Shown here: piece by piece, positions 35,694-46,846 of the stretch
Position numbering within the stretch: the stretch's first letter is position 1
How the letters are laid out: the number at the start of each line of letters is the position of its first letter
Source of the DNA: Vitellaria paradoxa
Taxonomy: Eukaryota; Streptophyta; Magnoliopsida; Ericales; Sapotaceae
NCBI GenBank assembly: GCA_019916065.1
Contig: CM034238.1
Location: 39,399,375 to 39,463,374 of the forward strand
Length of the DNA stretch: 64,000 nt
Direction of reading: 5' to 3'
Notes under the pieces: generated by a model
Database searches by the model: none
The model's input: the letters and a program-made list of their open reading frames with translations, nothing else
Told to the model about the DNA's origin: nothing
Position numbers and translations under genes: made by a program

Positions 35694-35708
35694 CTCTCTC
35701 TCTCTCTA
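35694..35708 (+). repeat. (CT)n microsatellite upstream of the cyclin gene
   Basis: A CT dinucleotide run about 180 bp before the main ATG, followed by a GA-rich patch (agagagagaaagag). Pyrimidine runs of this kind are common in plant leaders. Confidence 0.6.
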
Positions 35709-35774
35709 GACCAGAAAGAGCCACTAGAGAGAGAAAGAGATAGCTAAATGTCTTTGCCCAAACCATAGGCGGCC

Positions 35775-35921
35775 ATGTGGTCCATCTCCTTCAATCTCAC
35801 CTCTGCACTAAAGCCCATTTCCGGTACCATCAATGCCGTCGCCGCCGTTATCTCCACCATTTTGAGGTTCGGTGCCCGCCGAAATGTCTCACTCTCCGGA
35901 CCACTCTGCCCACGCCGCTAG
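35775..35921 (+). promoter_or_regulatory. Upstream ORF overlapping the cyclin start codon
   Basis: ATG at 35775 opens a 48-codon frame that ends at TAG 35919-35921, 38 bp inside the cyclin CDS in a different frame. Two shorter uORFs lie nearby: 35750-35770 (six codons) and 35833-35865 (ten codons, in frame with the main ATG and stopped before it). If the mRNA starts upstream of 35750, scanning ribosomes would meet all three first. That would repress the main frame or require leaky scanning. Transcription start is unknown. Confidence 0.5.
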
Positions 35922-38465
35922 CTTGTACTGCCCCGAGAACACCGGCGTCGTCGTCTCCTTCGACGCCGATGACTCGATCTCCGATTCTCCGCCCGATGAA
36001 AGTCTCGTCAATAGACTATTCGATTCGGAGCCCCATCACTTGCCCCATTCCGACTACCTCCGACGCTGCAGAGACCGCTCGATTGACCCGACCGCCCGCC
36101 AAGACTCCATCAACTGGATTCTCAAAGTATTACTCTTCATAACCACTACAGTTCTGTCTCTATCTATCCATATATGCATATACATATTTGACTGATCGAT
36201 ATTGATGAATACAGGTGCATGCACACTATCGATTCAGACCAGTGACGGCGTTTCTCTCCGTCAACTATTTCGACCGTTTCCTTTCAACTCATTCCCTTCC
36301 GGTACTGTGAATATGCATATATATATATGTGTATATACACCCACACACAAGCCTATACGTACATAAAAATATTATAAAAATACATATAGATGTATCTGAG
36401 GCGGTGGTTATTTGGTAACAGCTGGAAAATGGATGGCCGTTTCAGCTACTTTCGGTGGCGTGTCTCTCTCTGGCTGCGAAAATGGAGGAACCTTTCGTTC
36501 CTCTGCTACTAGACCTCCAACTGTTCGAACCCCAGTTCGTGTTCGAGCCTAAAACGGTTCAGCGAATGGAGCTCTGCGTCATGGCCAATCTCAATTGGAG
36601 GCTCCGCTCAGTCACGCCCTTCGACTTCCTCGACTACTTCGTCTCTAAGCTCTCTTTTTCCGGTTCCGGTTTGGGCCCCATTCTGTCGTCTTCTTCCGAT
36701 CTCATTCTCAGCACCGTTCGCGGTAATTTAGATCCGAACCCGAACCCTCATTGTCATCTGATTAGCCAGATCTTAATTCAATCGAATTAATATTGAATAA
36801 ATTTTTGAACTTGTTTTCAGTCATCGATTTCCTGGCTTTTCCTCCATCGACGATTGCAGCCGCCGTCGTCCTCTTCGCCGCCGGCGAAAGCGTGGATTTA
36901 CCGGGAACTTTTTACGAGAAAGCAAATAAAGTAATTCTCTTTTGTGTGTGTGTGTGTGTGTGTTTTTCCCCTTTAAATTATATTTACATTTTTTAACATT
37001 TAGATAATTATATTAAGGATATATTTAGTTTGTTAAAATATTCTAAAAATCTCTAAAAATTTTTAAAAATTAAAAGTTATTCATTTTTTATCACACTACA
37101 TAGATTACGAACACACAACTTATTTCACTTTATTTCATTTTATCTTACTTTTTTATTACTCTAAATATACCTTAAGTATTTGCAACATTTGAAAATTATA
37201 ATTGTCTCTATTATTTTAAAATATTATTAATATTGATTCATTTTTATAAAATTAATCATTAAAACTTAATTAAAAATATCAAACTTATTAAAATTTTAGA
37301 TTTTTTTTTATTTCACTCCTTCATCTTTTGCATTTTTGGCTCGTTTGGTTGGATAAAAATTGTCTAAAAACTCTAGAAATTTATGAGAACCTCCAAAATT
37401 TTTTAGCATATTTTGCACTCATTATATTTTATGAAACAACTATAAATTTATATATATTTATATATTTTAACAATTTTTTACAAATCTCAATAAATTTTTA
37501 ACAAACTCTAATAATATTTCACAAATCTCAATAACTTTTCTATAAATTTAAAAAAAATTTCATATCTTTCAATAAATAAATTCCGATATAAAACCTTTCC
37601 AACGGATCAAAAAAATTGTTTGAGCAGTTTTTCTTTTCAAAAAGTCAGCATAAAAGTCAAAAAGTTTCATTATTCATATTTGAAAAATATGATTTATTAG
37701 TTGTAAATTAAATGCAAAAAAATTACTCAAATTATATTTTTTGTTGTTTTCATCGCATCAAACACCTCCTTCATCAGTTTTTTTTTTTTTATCAAAATTC
37801 TTCAAAATTTATTTATTTTTATTTATTCATTTGCTTATTTATAGAGATTTTTTAAAAAAATTAGCAAAAATGTAAAAAAATGAGGTATAAAATATAAATA
37901 AATTAAAATTTTAGTTATTTTAACATTTTTTGATAAATTTTAACGGTTAATTTTATCATAAAGATATCAATATTAACATTTTAAAATAAAAGAGAAAGAT
38001 AAAAATAAGTTTTAAATGTTGTAAATGTTAAGTATAATTACTCAAATTAAAAAGAGAAGTAATATAATTTACTCTTTTTTTTTAATTTTGTGGCCGAAAA
38101 TGTAAAATATTTATTTTCTAGTGGTGATTTATAATACCTTATTTATTTTTTTCCCATTAATCTAAATACAAATACTTTCTTTACCAAAAAAAAAAAATTG
38201 AAGAATATAAATCTCGCGTTAATTTTAATTTGTTGCCTTGGGACAGGAAATGGTGAGAAGCTGTCACCAACTAATGGAAGAATGCTTGCTTGACACGTGT
38301 TTTTCTGAGGCGCCTAGCCCGGTCGGCGTGCTGGAAGCGGCAGCGGCGCACGTGAGTTTGGACTCGCGTGCGGAGAATCCGGACTCTGGGTTCGGCTCGT
38401 GGTCGAGTCTAGCCGAGCCGGAGAACAAGCGGCCTCGATCTTCTGCGTCGGATGTACAGCAGTAG
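35884..38465 (+). CDS. CYCD1: D-type cyclin, CYCD1-like
   Basis: A G1 cyclin that partners CDKA and, through its LxCxE motif, targets retinoblastoma-related protein to start S phase (family knowledge). Coding exons: 35884-36126, 36215-36301, 36422-36722, 36821-36930 and 38247-38465. All introns are GT-AG and the product is 319 aa, close to Arabidopsis CYCD1;1. The Rb-binding motif is LYCPE (residues 14-18). The cyclin box starts near RQDSINWILK (72-81) and includes NYFDRFL, CLSLAAKMEE (124-133) and the CYCD1-type MELCVMANLNWRLRSVTPFDF. The C-terminal cyclin fold covers VIDFLAFPPSTIAAA onward. The tail is rich in S, P, E and D (ENPDSGFGSWSSLAEPENKRPRSS), suiting a short-lived protein. I chose ATG 35884 because in-frame reading further upstream meets the stop at 35863-35865. 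Exon 5 is GC-rich, unlike the very AT-rich 1.3-kb intron before it. Confidence 0.92.
36931..38246 (+). other. Intron 4 of the cyclin gene
   Basis: 1316 bp, extremely AT-rich, starting with a (TG)n run (36944-36964). It carries a member of the ataattcgtatagtgagata repeat family in reverse (about 37010-37170). It also holds a stretch (37380-37560) whose complement matches 45540-45800 in the duplicated block, so both are copies of one dispersed repeat. Confidence 0.7.
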
Positions 38466-38730
38466 CAGCAAGGGAAACAGTAGATACAACCCATCGCCAC
38501 TGCGCCCCTTTATTGGCCACTCTTTTATTTCGCGGGGAGAATGAAAAAAAAAAAAAAGCTTTGTTCTTTTTGTTTTTGTCACTCTCTTTGTGCTTGATTA
38601 GATTTTTATTGAACGGTCGGGTCAGCTGAGGGTATGACGGTAGAGGTTACTTTTGTATTTTTACTATTTTCTTGCTCTTATTATTTTTATTATTTAATGA
38701 AGCCATTCATTATATGATTATATGTATATT
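38466..38730. other. 3' flank of the cyclin gene
   Basis: Probable 3' UTR and downstream sequence. No gene or repeat is recognised. Confidence 0.4.
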
Positions 38731-39893
38731 AGGAATGGTAATGAGATAGATCAGAGGTGGATATAATAATATCTGAATCGGAACTCTGGATCCTTTATCT
38801 ACCTCTGTATTTGTCCCGAATTCTGAATGGATATTTTTTGAATCTCCATTCCTACTCCAAACGAAGAACAAATATATCTGTGAATATTCGAAAATTTAAA
38901 CTTTTCGTTCATTTTCGAATCCGCTCATAACTTGAAATATTACTTGATTGCATATGTAATCTATTACTATCAAATAATTTATTTTCAAAATTAAAATAAT
39001 ACATAAATATTATCATAATAATAAATTAACAAAGTAATATATAAACATCTCTAAAATTAATATTTCACCAAAATACAATTTCACCAACACATAATAAAAA
39101 TACATAATTCTAAAGTACTAATGTTATCCTAAAATGATAAATAAAATATTTTAGTTATTTTTTAAAATTTGTATCTAGATATTCATGAAAATAACTGAGT
39201 TTATGAGTCATAATAGGGAGTTTTAAATTACATAAATTAGTATAAATTTGTAAAAATTACAATTTCGTAATTCGTATAGTGAATAAATAATTTAAATCTC
39301 TTAGAAATTTGTATTATTTTGGAGAGTCTTAAATGATATGCCTTATAAAATTTTAAATTTACTTTTTTAAGTTTTCTTAATTTTTGTGTATGAAATAAAT
39401 AAATTTAAACTTTTAAATTTCAATTTGCACAAAAGTTAAGAAAATTAAATTTATAATTTTTTCTCAAACACACCCTAATTAATACAAAATGATAACAATT
39501 TTTGCTTTAAATTATTTATCAATATTCATTTTGATGATAAAAATTGTGCTATTCAATAATTCTAAAGTATGATGAATATGAATGTTATTTGTCATGTTAT
39601 GATGGTGATATTATAATCATAAATCCATATGATTCAAGTTTGTTCGAATATTTTTTGGAACAAATCAGGACATACCAGGGTAAATTGAAGTAGTTGGGAT
39701 CGGATCGAATATCAGATCCAAGGCAGATCAGGGTAAATGCAACTCCATCCCTATATCTAATCCGATATTCGAATTTTTTTAAACAACAAATCAAATTTGA
39801 TCCAATTTCTAAAAAATATCCAAATTTCACATCCATTCATTTCAGATAACGGATCAAATTCAGACGGATCGGTTAAAATGGCCATCACTGATG
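38731..39893. mobile_element. Possible hAT-like non-autonomous element
   Basis: The left end aggaatggtaatgagatagatc and the right end ..cggttaaaatggccatcactg read inward as similar sequences (ggaatggtaa; agtgatggcca). Both ends carry ggatccg/cggatc and atccattc words. Elements with ends like gggatggcaa are common plant hAT derivatives (family knowledge). The middle is AT-rich filler with no transposase. Confidence 0.4.
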
Positions 39894-39954
39894 TATATGT
39901 AAACAAATGTGGTAATTGGGTTGTTGAATAAATAGGTAAAAAATCAGAGAAAAA

Positions 39955-40235
39955 TTACCAAAAAATTGTTCTTTGAGTGTTTGGTAAAATATTAATTTTA
40001 TTGTTACTGTTTAAATAACTTACTCAATTCAAAAGTTATCAAAAACTGTTAAAAATTATAAAAACTTATCAAAAGTTATTAAAAATTATCAAAAGTTATT
40101 AAAAATTTTACTAAATACTCAAAAGTTACAAAAAATTATTATTTATTTCACCAAATGTGCAAAAACAATTACAACTAATAATTTTATTTTGTAAAAAAAT
40201 GTTAAAAGTTGATAAAATTTGGACTTTACCAAAGT
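39955..40235. repeat. Dispersed AAAAGTTATCAAAA-rich repeat
   Basis: Starts ttctttgagtgtttggtaaa and ends tttaccaaagttcc. Inside, aaaagttatcaaaa and aaaaattat recur many times. Homologous stretches lie at 34840-35145 and about 18640-18830. Ends are inverted (ttggtaaa/tttaccaa), so this may be a MITE. Confidence 0.5.
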
Positions 40236-40439
40236 TCCAATAGTAAATTATTATTATGATTTATTATGGGTATTTTTGTCATTTTGACAATATGTGGTGC
40301 TATGATGTTTCAATTATTTGGAATAATGCTTGTTGGGTTCAATTATTTTGTCGTTATAAAAGCCTTTGGTATTTTGTTTTGTATTCTATAAGTAAAATTG
40401 ACTAAAGTGTCCTTGTCCGGTTATTTATGAGTTTTTAGT

Positions 40440-40620
40440 CGTTATTATTAAATGCAATTATGCAGAGGGGGCCATTAGGCCGTGAGACACGTGTTCGACA
40501 AATAGTACGGCTGAGTGGGACCCGCCGTTTCGAGATCGTCTCCTTTTTGGACGCATTGATATTCTCGAAATATGTAAATGTCTTGTGAGTACGAGAGATC
40601 AATTGGTCTCACGCAGACGA
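40440..40620. other. GC-richer non-coding island with a CACGTG box
   Basis: Holds gacacgtgttcg (about 40489-40500, a G-box-like palindrome), cccgccgtttcgagatcg, and ggtctcacgcagacgac. No open frame of note. It may be a decayed promoter or part of a repeat. Confidence 0.35.
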
Positions 40621-40775
40621 CAGCTCACTTTCTTTTTTCTTTTTTTGACCAGATTACCCTTTGATCAACTTTATTTATTTATGAATTATTTTTATCGCTG
40701 GAGTAAAATGATAAAAGGTGATGATAGGCGTTTAGAATCTCGAATTTTCGTAAAAGGTAAAAAAATGTATATATA

Positions 40776-40933
40776 GGGGTTGTTTGGTTGAAAAAAAGTT
40801 AAAGAAAAAATACAATAAAACTATAAAAATGTGATATAAAAGTGATATGTGTTAAAATTTTATTAAAAAAAAGTACAAAAAAGTAGTTAAATTTTGGTGA
40901 ATTTTAGTATTTTTTGGTCGGCCAAACAAGCCC
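40776..40933. mobile_element. Tourist-like MITE, copy 1
   Basis: 158 bp between inverted ends ggggttgtttggttg and cggccaaacaagccc, flanked by ata on both sides. It is homologous to 46692-46846 and 58840-58996, which are flanked by TTA. Ends of this type with 3-bp target duplications are typical of PIF/Harbinger-derived Tourist MITEs. Confidence 0.65.
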
Positions 40934-41640
40934 ATAATATATCAGTTATTTTTTTTTATATTTAGAAGATAAAAATTTTGATTTTTTGATTGTATCTATT
41001 CAAACGTGGTTGATTGACTCGTTTAAACGGATTTGATATGTTATTTTATATTTTTAAACTGATAAGATCAGTTCGAATAATTTTGGTCATGAAGATTATC
41101 AGAAAGTTAACAAGAATTTGTAAAAATTAGTAAAAGTTAATAAGAATTTGTAAAATTTAGAGTTTTCAAATAAACGTATGAAAAACAAAAAAAAGAAAAA
41201 CGAACATGATTAAAAATTAATAAAAATTTGTAATTTTTTACAAAATTTGAGTTCTCAAACGGGGTTGAAATTAGTTTTGGAATTCAGGTTCGTACATATA
41301 AATCCTAATCATTTAACTAATGTGAATTTTATCTGATCAGTCAATGTAAAAATATAAATTTTTAATTTTTGTGGGGTAAATCTGTAAATAATTAAAAAAT
41401 TAAAGAAATATTGGATGATGGAGAAGTTGTTCGCCGTCCAATGCCGAAAAAACCCGTTGTTTTCCGGCGAATGCCCATATCAGTACCCTCTTTGATAGCA
41501 AACCAAAAAAATAAAATAAAAATAAAATAAATCTCTAATAATTTTTATAAATTATTAAAATTCTCTATTACACACTTACGCATCTTCATTTTTATTAATT
41601 TTAAAAAAATTTAATATTTTGCTAAAAAAACGAAAAATGC
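40934..41640. other. Gene-free AT-rich region
   Basis: AT-rich with repeated ttaataagaatttgtaaaa words at 41108-41160, part of a diverged dispersed repeat. No gene is seen. Confidence 0.45.
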
Positions 41641-42010
41641 GAAACAAGGTTAATCGAGCGTGAAAATTTTTTTTGACAATCATATTTTTCAAGTCGAAAG
41701 TTTTCAAACGGGTATCATTATTGTTATTTTATACAAATTTTTTTAAATCCGTTAGAACGGATTTGTAAGGGATTCAAAAAAGCTGTTCTAATAGTTTTAG
41801 CGTTGTGCATCTCCAAAAAAACTTTTTGAATTTATTAGAACGAATTTAAAAAACCGTTTTAACAGTTTAGTGCAAAAGAGAGAGAAAAAAACTATAGTGT
41901 AGAACATTCAGCAGCATTTTTTGAATCCGTTAGAAGGGATTTGAAAAACTGTTTTAATGATTTTGACATTATTCATCTTCAAAAAATGTGATTTGAAAAA
42001 AAATATCAAA
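41640..42010 (+). repeat. Palindromic quasi-tandem repeat cluster
   Basis: Three related units starting near 41745, 41828 and 41933. Each opens with an inverted repeat of the form aaatccgttagaacggattt (perfect 9-bp arms at 41745-41764, diverged in the others). Each continues with aaaa-gctgtt-ctaat-gtttt and a cattcatcttc-like end. The left part of the cluster is homologous to 16490-16715 in the other orientation. Confidence 0.55.
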
Positions 42011-43945
42011 CGTCATTCTTTACCTAAAAATTACATTTTATCTTATTTCTTCTTGTTTTTTATCACTCCAAACGCATACAAAATAAGTTACAAAATAGAT
42101 TTTTCTGTGAGTTTCAGGCCATCCCCCCTCTCACTGTTTTATTTCGATCTTTTCTTAAAATTGATCTCTTTTTTTATCAAATATTGAAAACACGTAAAAG
42201 GATTTAGTACGTTACCTGTAACAAAGACGAACCTCGGTGTTTTGCCGTGTGGACGAGATTGTTGTCTGCGTCGCCTGCGACCACTGTGTCTACCATGCCA
42301 CCAGATTTTTCCGACTTTGGGGCCACGCCCAGCTTCTTTCTCATATAACTTTTTTCTAATTTCTCTTTCTTAATTATTTACTGATTTACCTTTTTAAAAA
42401 TAAAAAATATATATATGTATATATATAGTTTTACATTGAATGATTAGATCAAATTCAAGTTAATTAAATTGTTAGAATTTAAATTTAGGATTATAAATAA
42501 AAAAATTAACTTTAGGCCTCTCTTATCCCCTATGGTAGAGTACAATAGTTTAAGAGCTTGTTGGCAAGCTTGCTGGAGGATTAATAGCACTAGCTGGAAA
42601 AAAATAAAAAGAAGTACTAGTAATTTAAAACCTCGCTAAGAAGATCATTGACTGACTCGTTAATGTTGCTAGGAGTTGCAGAGACATCGGTTACCTCACT
42701 TGCTAGGTCGTTGAGAAAAGTAAAGAGTACAAAAATTGCAAGAAAGTTCATTGAGAAGCTTGCGTTATCAACAACGCAACTTCAAGATTTTTTAAGACCC
42801 TTTTTTATGTCATTTCGAACTGAATTTCTTATTTCTATACGTATGTAGCATGTATTTTATACGTATATTAAGTTCAGATTAAGATTTTTTAAATTTCGGA
42901 ATTGAGAGAAAAATTAAAAGTTGAAATAGAAGGGTTTTTTTAAGGGTTTATTTAATATTCTTTTTTTTTTGAATGGTGTAACTTTTACTCCATTGTTAGA
43001 GATTTACAGTGAAAAGTCAGTATATTGTACCCATGGATATAAATATATTACTAAACTACGTAAATCTTGTATTCTTTTTTTAGATTGTTTTTCTTGTTTA
43101 TTCATTTGCCTAGATTCACTAGTGTTATTAAGATGATCTGAATTTCGCATGATAACTTCATAGGACATATGAGATGTGATACAAAAAAAAAAAAAAAAAA
43201 ATAGTTAAATTTAATAAATTTTATCAATTTGCACTTTAATCAAAATGATGAGAGGGTTATATGTTAACTTTTAAAGTAGGAAGAGATTGTGTTTTCTTCT
43301 AGCCAAATCCAACTATATAAAGGCTTTGTTTAAGGTGACAAAAAATTCTAAAAGTTATTCATTTTTTATCTCGCTGCACGAATTATGAACTCATAATTTA
43401 TCTCATTTTATCTTAATTTTTGTCACTCTAAACTCACTCAAAATACAATTATCCATTTTTAGAATAGAGTAAAAGTGACTTTGTCCACTTAAATTAGTTT
43501 GGGGCAAGTTTTGTTGAGTTAAGAGTAAAAAGTGACTTTATAAATTCTCTATTTAAAAATAATTTGTATTAGTTTTTTTCAATAATTTTCTATGTTAGAG
43601 AGAATGTTACAGGTGTTTATTTATATTTGGATAGCTACAGTAGATATTTAAAGTAGAGTAGATAGATACACTGACGTGAGCCTCCAAATGCTTTATCTTT
43701 TTGTTTTAAAGGAGAAAATTATTTAAAGAAATTAATATAAGTACCCTAGCAAATCGACGTCGAGCTTTTAACAAAGTGAACTGGAAATTTTTATTATTTT
43801 GCATCCACTTTTGTTAGAAGTTATTTTTAGTCATGTTTAGAAGTAACTGACTCCAAATTTCTACCCTTTTCGTATGCCTTTTTTGTTTCATTTCATTTCT
43901 ATTGATTGATGTTATGCACGAAAAGGTAATCATAATTTACTCTCT
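42011..43945. other. Gene-free region left of the duplication
   Basis: Contains a GC-richer patch at 42200-42350 (ttgtctgcgtcgcctgcgac) without a convincing frame. A 66-codon open frame at 42648-42848 has no recognised family. An inverted copy of the ataattcgtatagtgagata repeat lies at about 43330-43440. No gene is supported. Confidence 0.45.
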
Positions 43946-44473
43946 GGACTTGGAGTTATTTTTAATTTATCTTTCTATATTTTAAAATGCAACCTCCACT
44001 CCCTTATGCGATTACAACTAAAGTGCAGTGATCAAAATTTTTATCCAAACTAACAATATTTGATTTTATATGAAGTAATTTAAAATAATTTTATTTTAAA
44101 ATTAGATTTTTAAATAATTAAACTGATATGTTTTGTATTATAAGTTTCTGATTTTATTTATTTTCTTTATTCTTCCCACTCGTTACGGTAATTTGAGTGT
44201 TATTTTCAAATTATACAAGTGCATAAATAATTTTTGATGGTGCTAGTGAAGGGTTACTTTATATTTTTTTTCATTTTTTTATTAATACCGTTAATGGTAC
44301 ATTTTGTTCACAATTACAATGGGTTAGTGGAGTCTTGACTCGTATATATTATATAACTAGGTTTCGGCAAAATAATAAATGTCTAAGAAGAGTAATTGAA
44401 AGAACAGTATTTCTAAAAAATCTATTTAATAAGGGAGGTCGGTTAGATGAGACAGTTGTCCTATGTGGCATTG

Positions 44474-44640
44474 AGAGAGAGAGAGAGATAGAGAGAGAGA
44501 GGGGAGAGGGGTGAGAGGAAAAAAGAAAGGGGTGGGTGAAACTACTAGCGTCAGCTCAACATTGAGAAAGAGAGAGAGGGAGGGTGTGAGAGGAAAAGAA
44601 AAGGGGGAAGTGGATGAGTTTGCTGACGTTAGTTCACGTG
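44474..44640. repeat. GA-rich low-complexity block in copy A
   Basis: Repeated gagagagaga runs and agaggaaaagaaaggggtg words. The tract is duplicated within itself (two related halves, about 44475-44540 and 44565-44620) and again in copy B (56620-56760). The minus-strand open frame across it is Ser/Pro/Leu-rich low complexity and not a gene. Confidence 0.6.
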
Positions 44641-45974
44641 CTTTTAGACATGCGATACATCTAGTTTTATAATAAATTATAGGGTCACTAGAAAATTTAA
44701 TGAAGGTGTACATGCTGTTTGATACAAAGGTAGAAAAGCTACACGAAAAAGCAAGGGTTATCAGTGCGAATTTAATTTTTTGAGAGGGCTCTTTTAAAAG
44801 TTTGTTTGGGGCAAAGTTTCAATTTCCTATGTAAAAAAATATACTGTATATATCTATAAAATTCAAATTAGAATTTCCTAGAGTTTTTGAGAGAAGAAAA
44901 AGCTAATAACATGATTAAGAAGATACTTACTCAAAAAAAAAAAAAAAAAAAAAAAACATGATTAAGAAGAGTCTCTCTATGAAATTTTTAAGATTATTTC
45001 TTCATTATATTATAATTCTTACTACATTATTGAAAGTTTAAATAGAAAATTAGACATCTTATATCTGTGAATGTAAGTAATTATCGAATCATGTAAATGT
45101 TGTGTTTTGTATTTATATTTTAATTTCACTTTACATATATTCATCATTGTTACCGATTTTGATAAAAATTCCAAACAATATAGGTTAAGTGCAAAATTAG
45201 AAAATGCAGGGAGGTGGATTGAAAATGACTATAAATTTAAAAGGAGATGAAATATAAGTACCCAATTATAAATTATAATCTATATCTAAAATAAAATTAT
45301 GTACAACAAAACATATAATGTTTAAATGAAAGAAGATACGAAAAGACATATTATTCGGATTAATGATAATTAACGGTTTATTGGATGTGATGAAAAATAA
45401 CAAAAAATAGTGAAAAATGTGGTGGGTAGAAATTTTTAGCGTTTGGTGTACAGCAACCAAATCGTGATTTTCAGAGATGAACAGTGAAACATTTTAACTT
45501 TTGCGTCAGTTTTTTGGGGAGAGAAACCATTCGAACGGGTTTTTGATTTTTTCAAAACGGTTTTGCATTAGAATTTATTGAAAATAGTTAGAAAGTTTTT
45601 GAGATTTGTAGAAAAGTTATTGGGATTTGTGAAATAGTATTGGAGTTTGTAAAAATTTTATTGGGATTTATAAAAATTTATTAGAATATGTAGATATATA
45701 TAAATTTATAGAAATTTTACGAAGTACAAAAAGTGTAAAATGTGTTAGAGAATTTTAAAAATTTTTAATAGTTTTCACCATTTTTTACGGTGCCAAACAG
45801 GCCCTAAATACAACAATGCTATAAATTTTACGAAAATCATTAGTGATTAAACCATGTATAAGTTATTATAGTTTTTACATTTGCCATGACTCACTTACAC
45901 CAAAAATTTCATTCTGCACTCTTACCAAAAAATATATATATATATATCGCTAGCTTGATACCAAATAAAAATAA

Positions 45975-46000
45975 CCCCCCACCCCACCCCACCCCACCCC
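45975..46000 (-). repeat. (CCCCA)n tract, G-quadruplex candidate, copy A
   Basis: cccccc, then accccacccc units: five C-runs of four or more bases separated by single A. The minus strand reads GGGGT repeats, a classic four-tract G-quadruplex pattern. The second copy is at 58129-58149. Confidence 0.75.
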
Positions 46001-46691
46001 AAAATTCCCTGCAAGAAAATTACTGTGAATTATTTTGGAAGATGATAACTAGTTTGGTTGAATAATACTATGGGTAGAATAATAGTAGATTTGATGAGAT
46101 TTGATTTTATTCGGTGAGAATTTTATCTTATATTTAGAATTTGAAATAAAATTTTATGATTTGAATTGATTTTATTTTCGTAATTTAAAATTTGAAATTT
46201 GTATATCATTTGTAATATAACTTTAAAATAATAGAATTTGATTAGAATCTATTGTTTTCTTAAGTCACTTAAGTCAATGGACAAATTTATTCTTATATAT
46301 TATATTACCTATATTTCTTATTTTTCATTAATATGATCAAACTTAAAATTTCTCTTAAATTAATTTAATTCAATTCTTAAATTTAAACATATAATTCCAA
46401 ACACAAAATTTCATTTATAAAATAAAATAAAATTAATTCTTTATTTTAAAATCAAATCAACTCTAAAATAATAATGTTTCCAAATGGAGTATAGATAATT
46501 CAAAATTATCTCATTGGAATTAATATATATGTGCAGTTTTTTTTTTTTTCCCCTACTGTATAGGTAAAAAAAGTCATAGAAACATCGTGCACATATAATA
46601 TCAGCAGAGTTAATTTAATATGTTAATTTCAAATTTTGACATTATAACTTGGAGGGATATATATTGAAATTTTATTGTTATAGGTTACTTA

Positions 46692-46846
46692 GGGGTTGTT
46701 TGGAAGAAAAAAATTGGCAAAAAAGTACAGTAAAAATGAAAAAATATACATAAAGGTGATATGTGTTAAAATTTTATTGGAAGAAAGTACAAAAAATAGT
46801 TAAAGTTTGATAACTTTTGATAAATTTTAACCGGCCAAACGGGGCC
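46692..46846. mobile_element. Tourist-like MITE, copy 2 (in duplication copy A)
   Basis: 155 bp, inverted ends ggggttgtttgg and ccaaacggggcc, flanked by TTA (46689-46691 and 46847-46849). TTA is the usual PIF/Harbinger target site. Confidence 0.75.

Noticed and set aside
35777..36142. 121-codon plus-strand frame overlapping cyclin exon 1
   Set aside because: Arg/Pro/Thr-rich alternate frame of the GC-rich exon. The cyclin frame has clear family motifs.
42648..42848. 66-codon plus-strand frame
   Set aside because: No recognised domain, no supporting exon structure, and repeat-like surroundings.
44426..44713. 95-codon minus-strand frame (and 75-codon counterpart at 56619-56846)
   Set aside because: Low-complexity Ser/Leu/Pro translation of GA-rich repeats.
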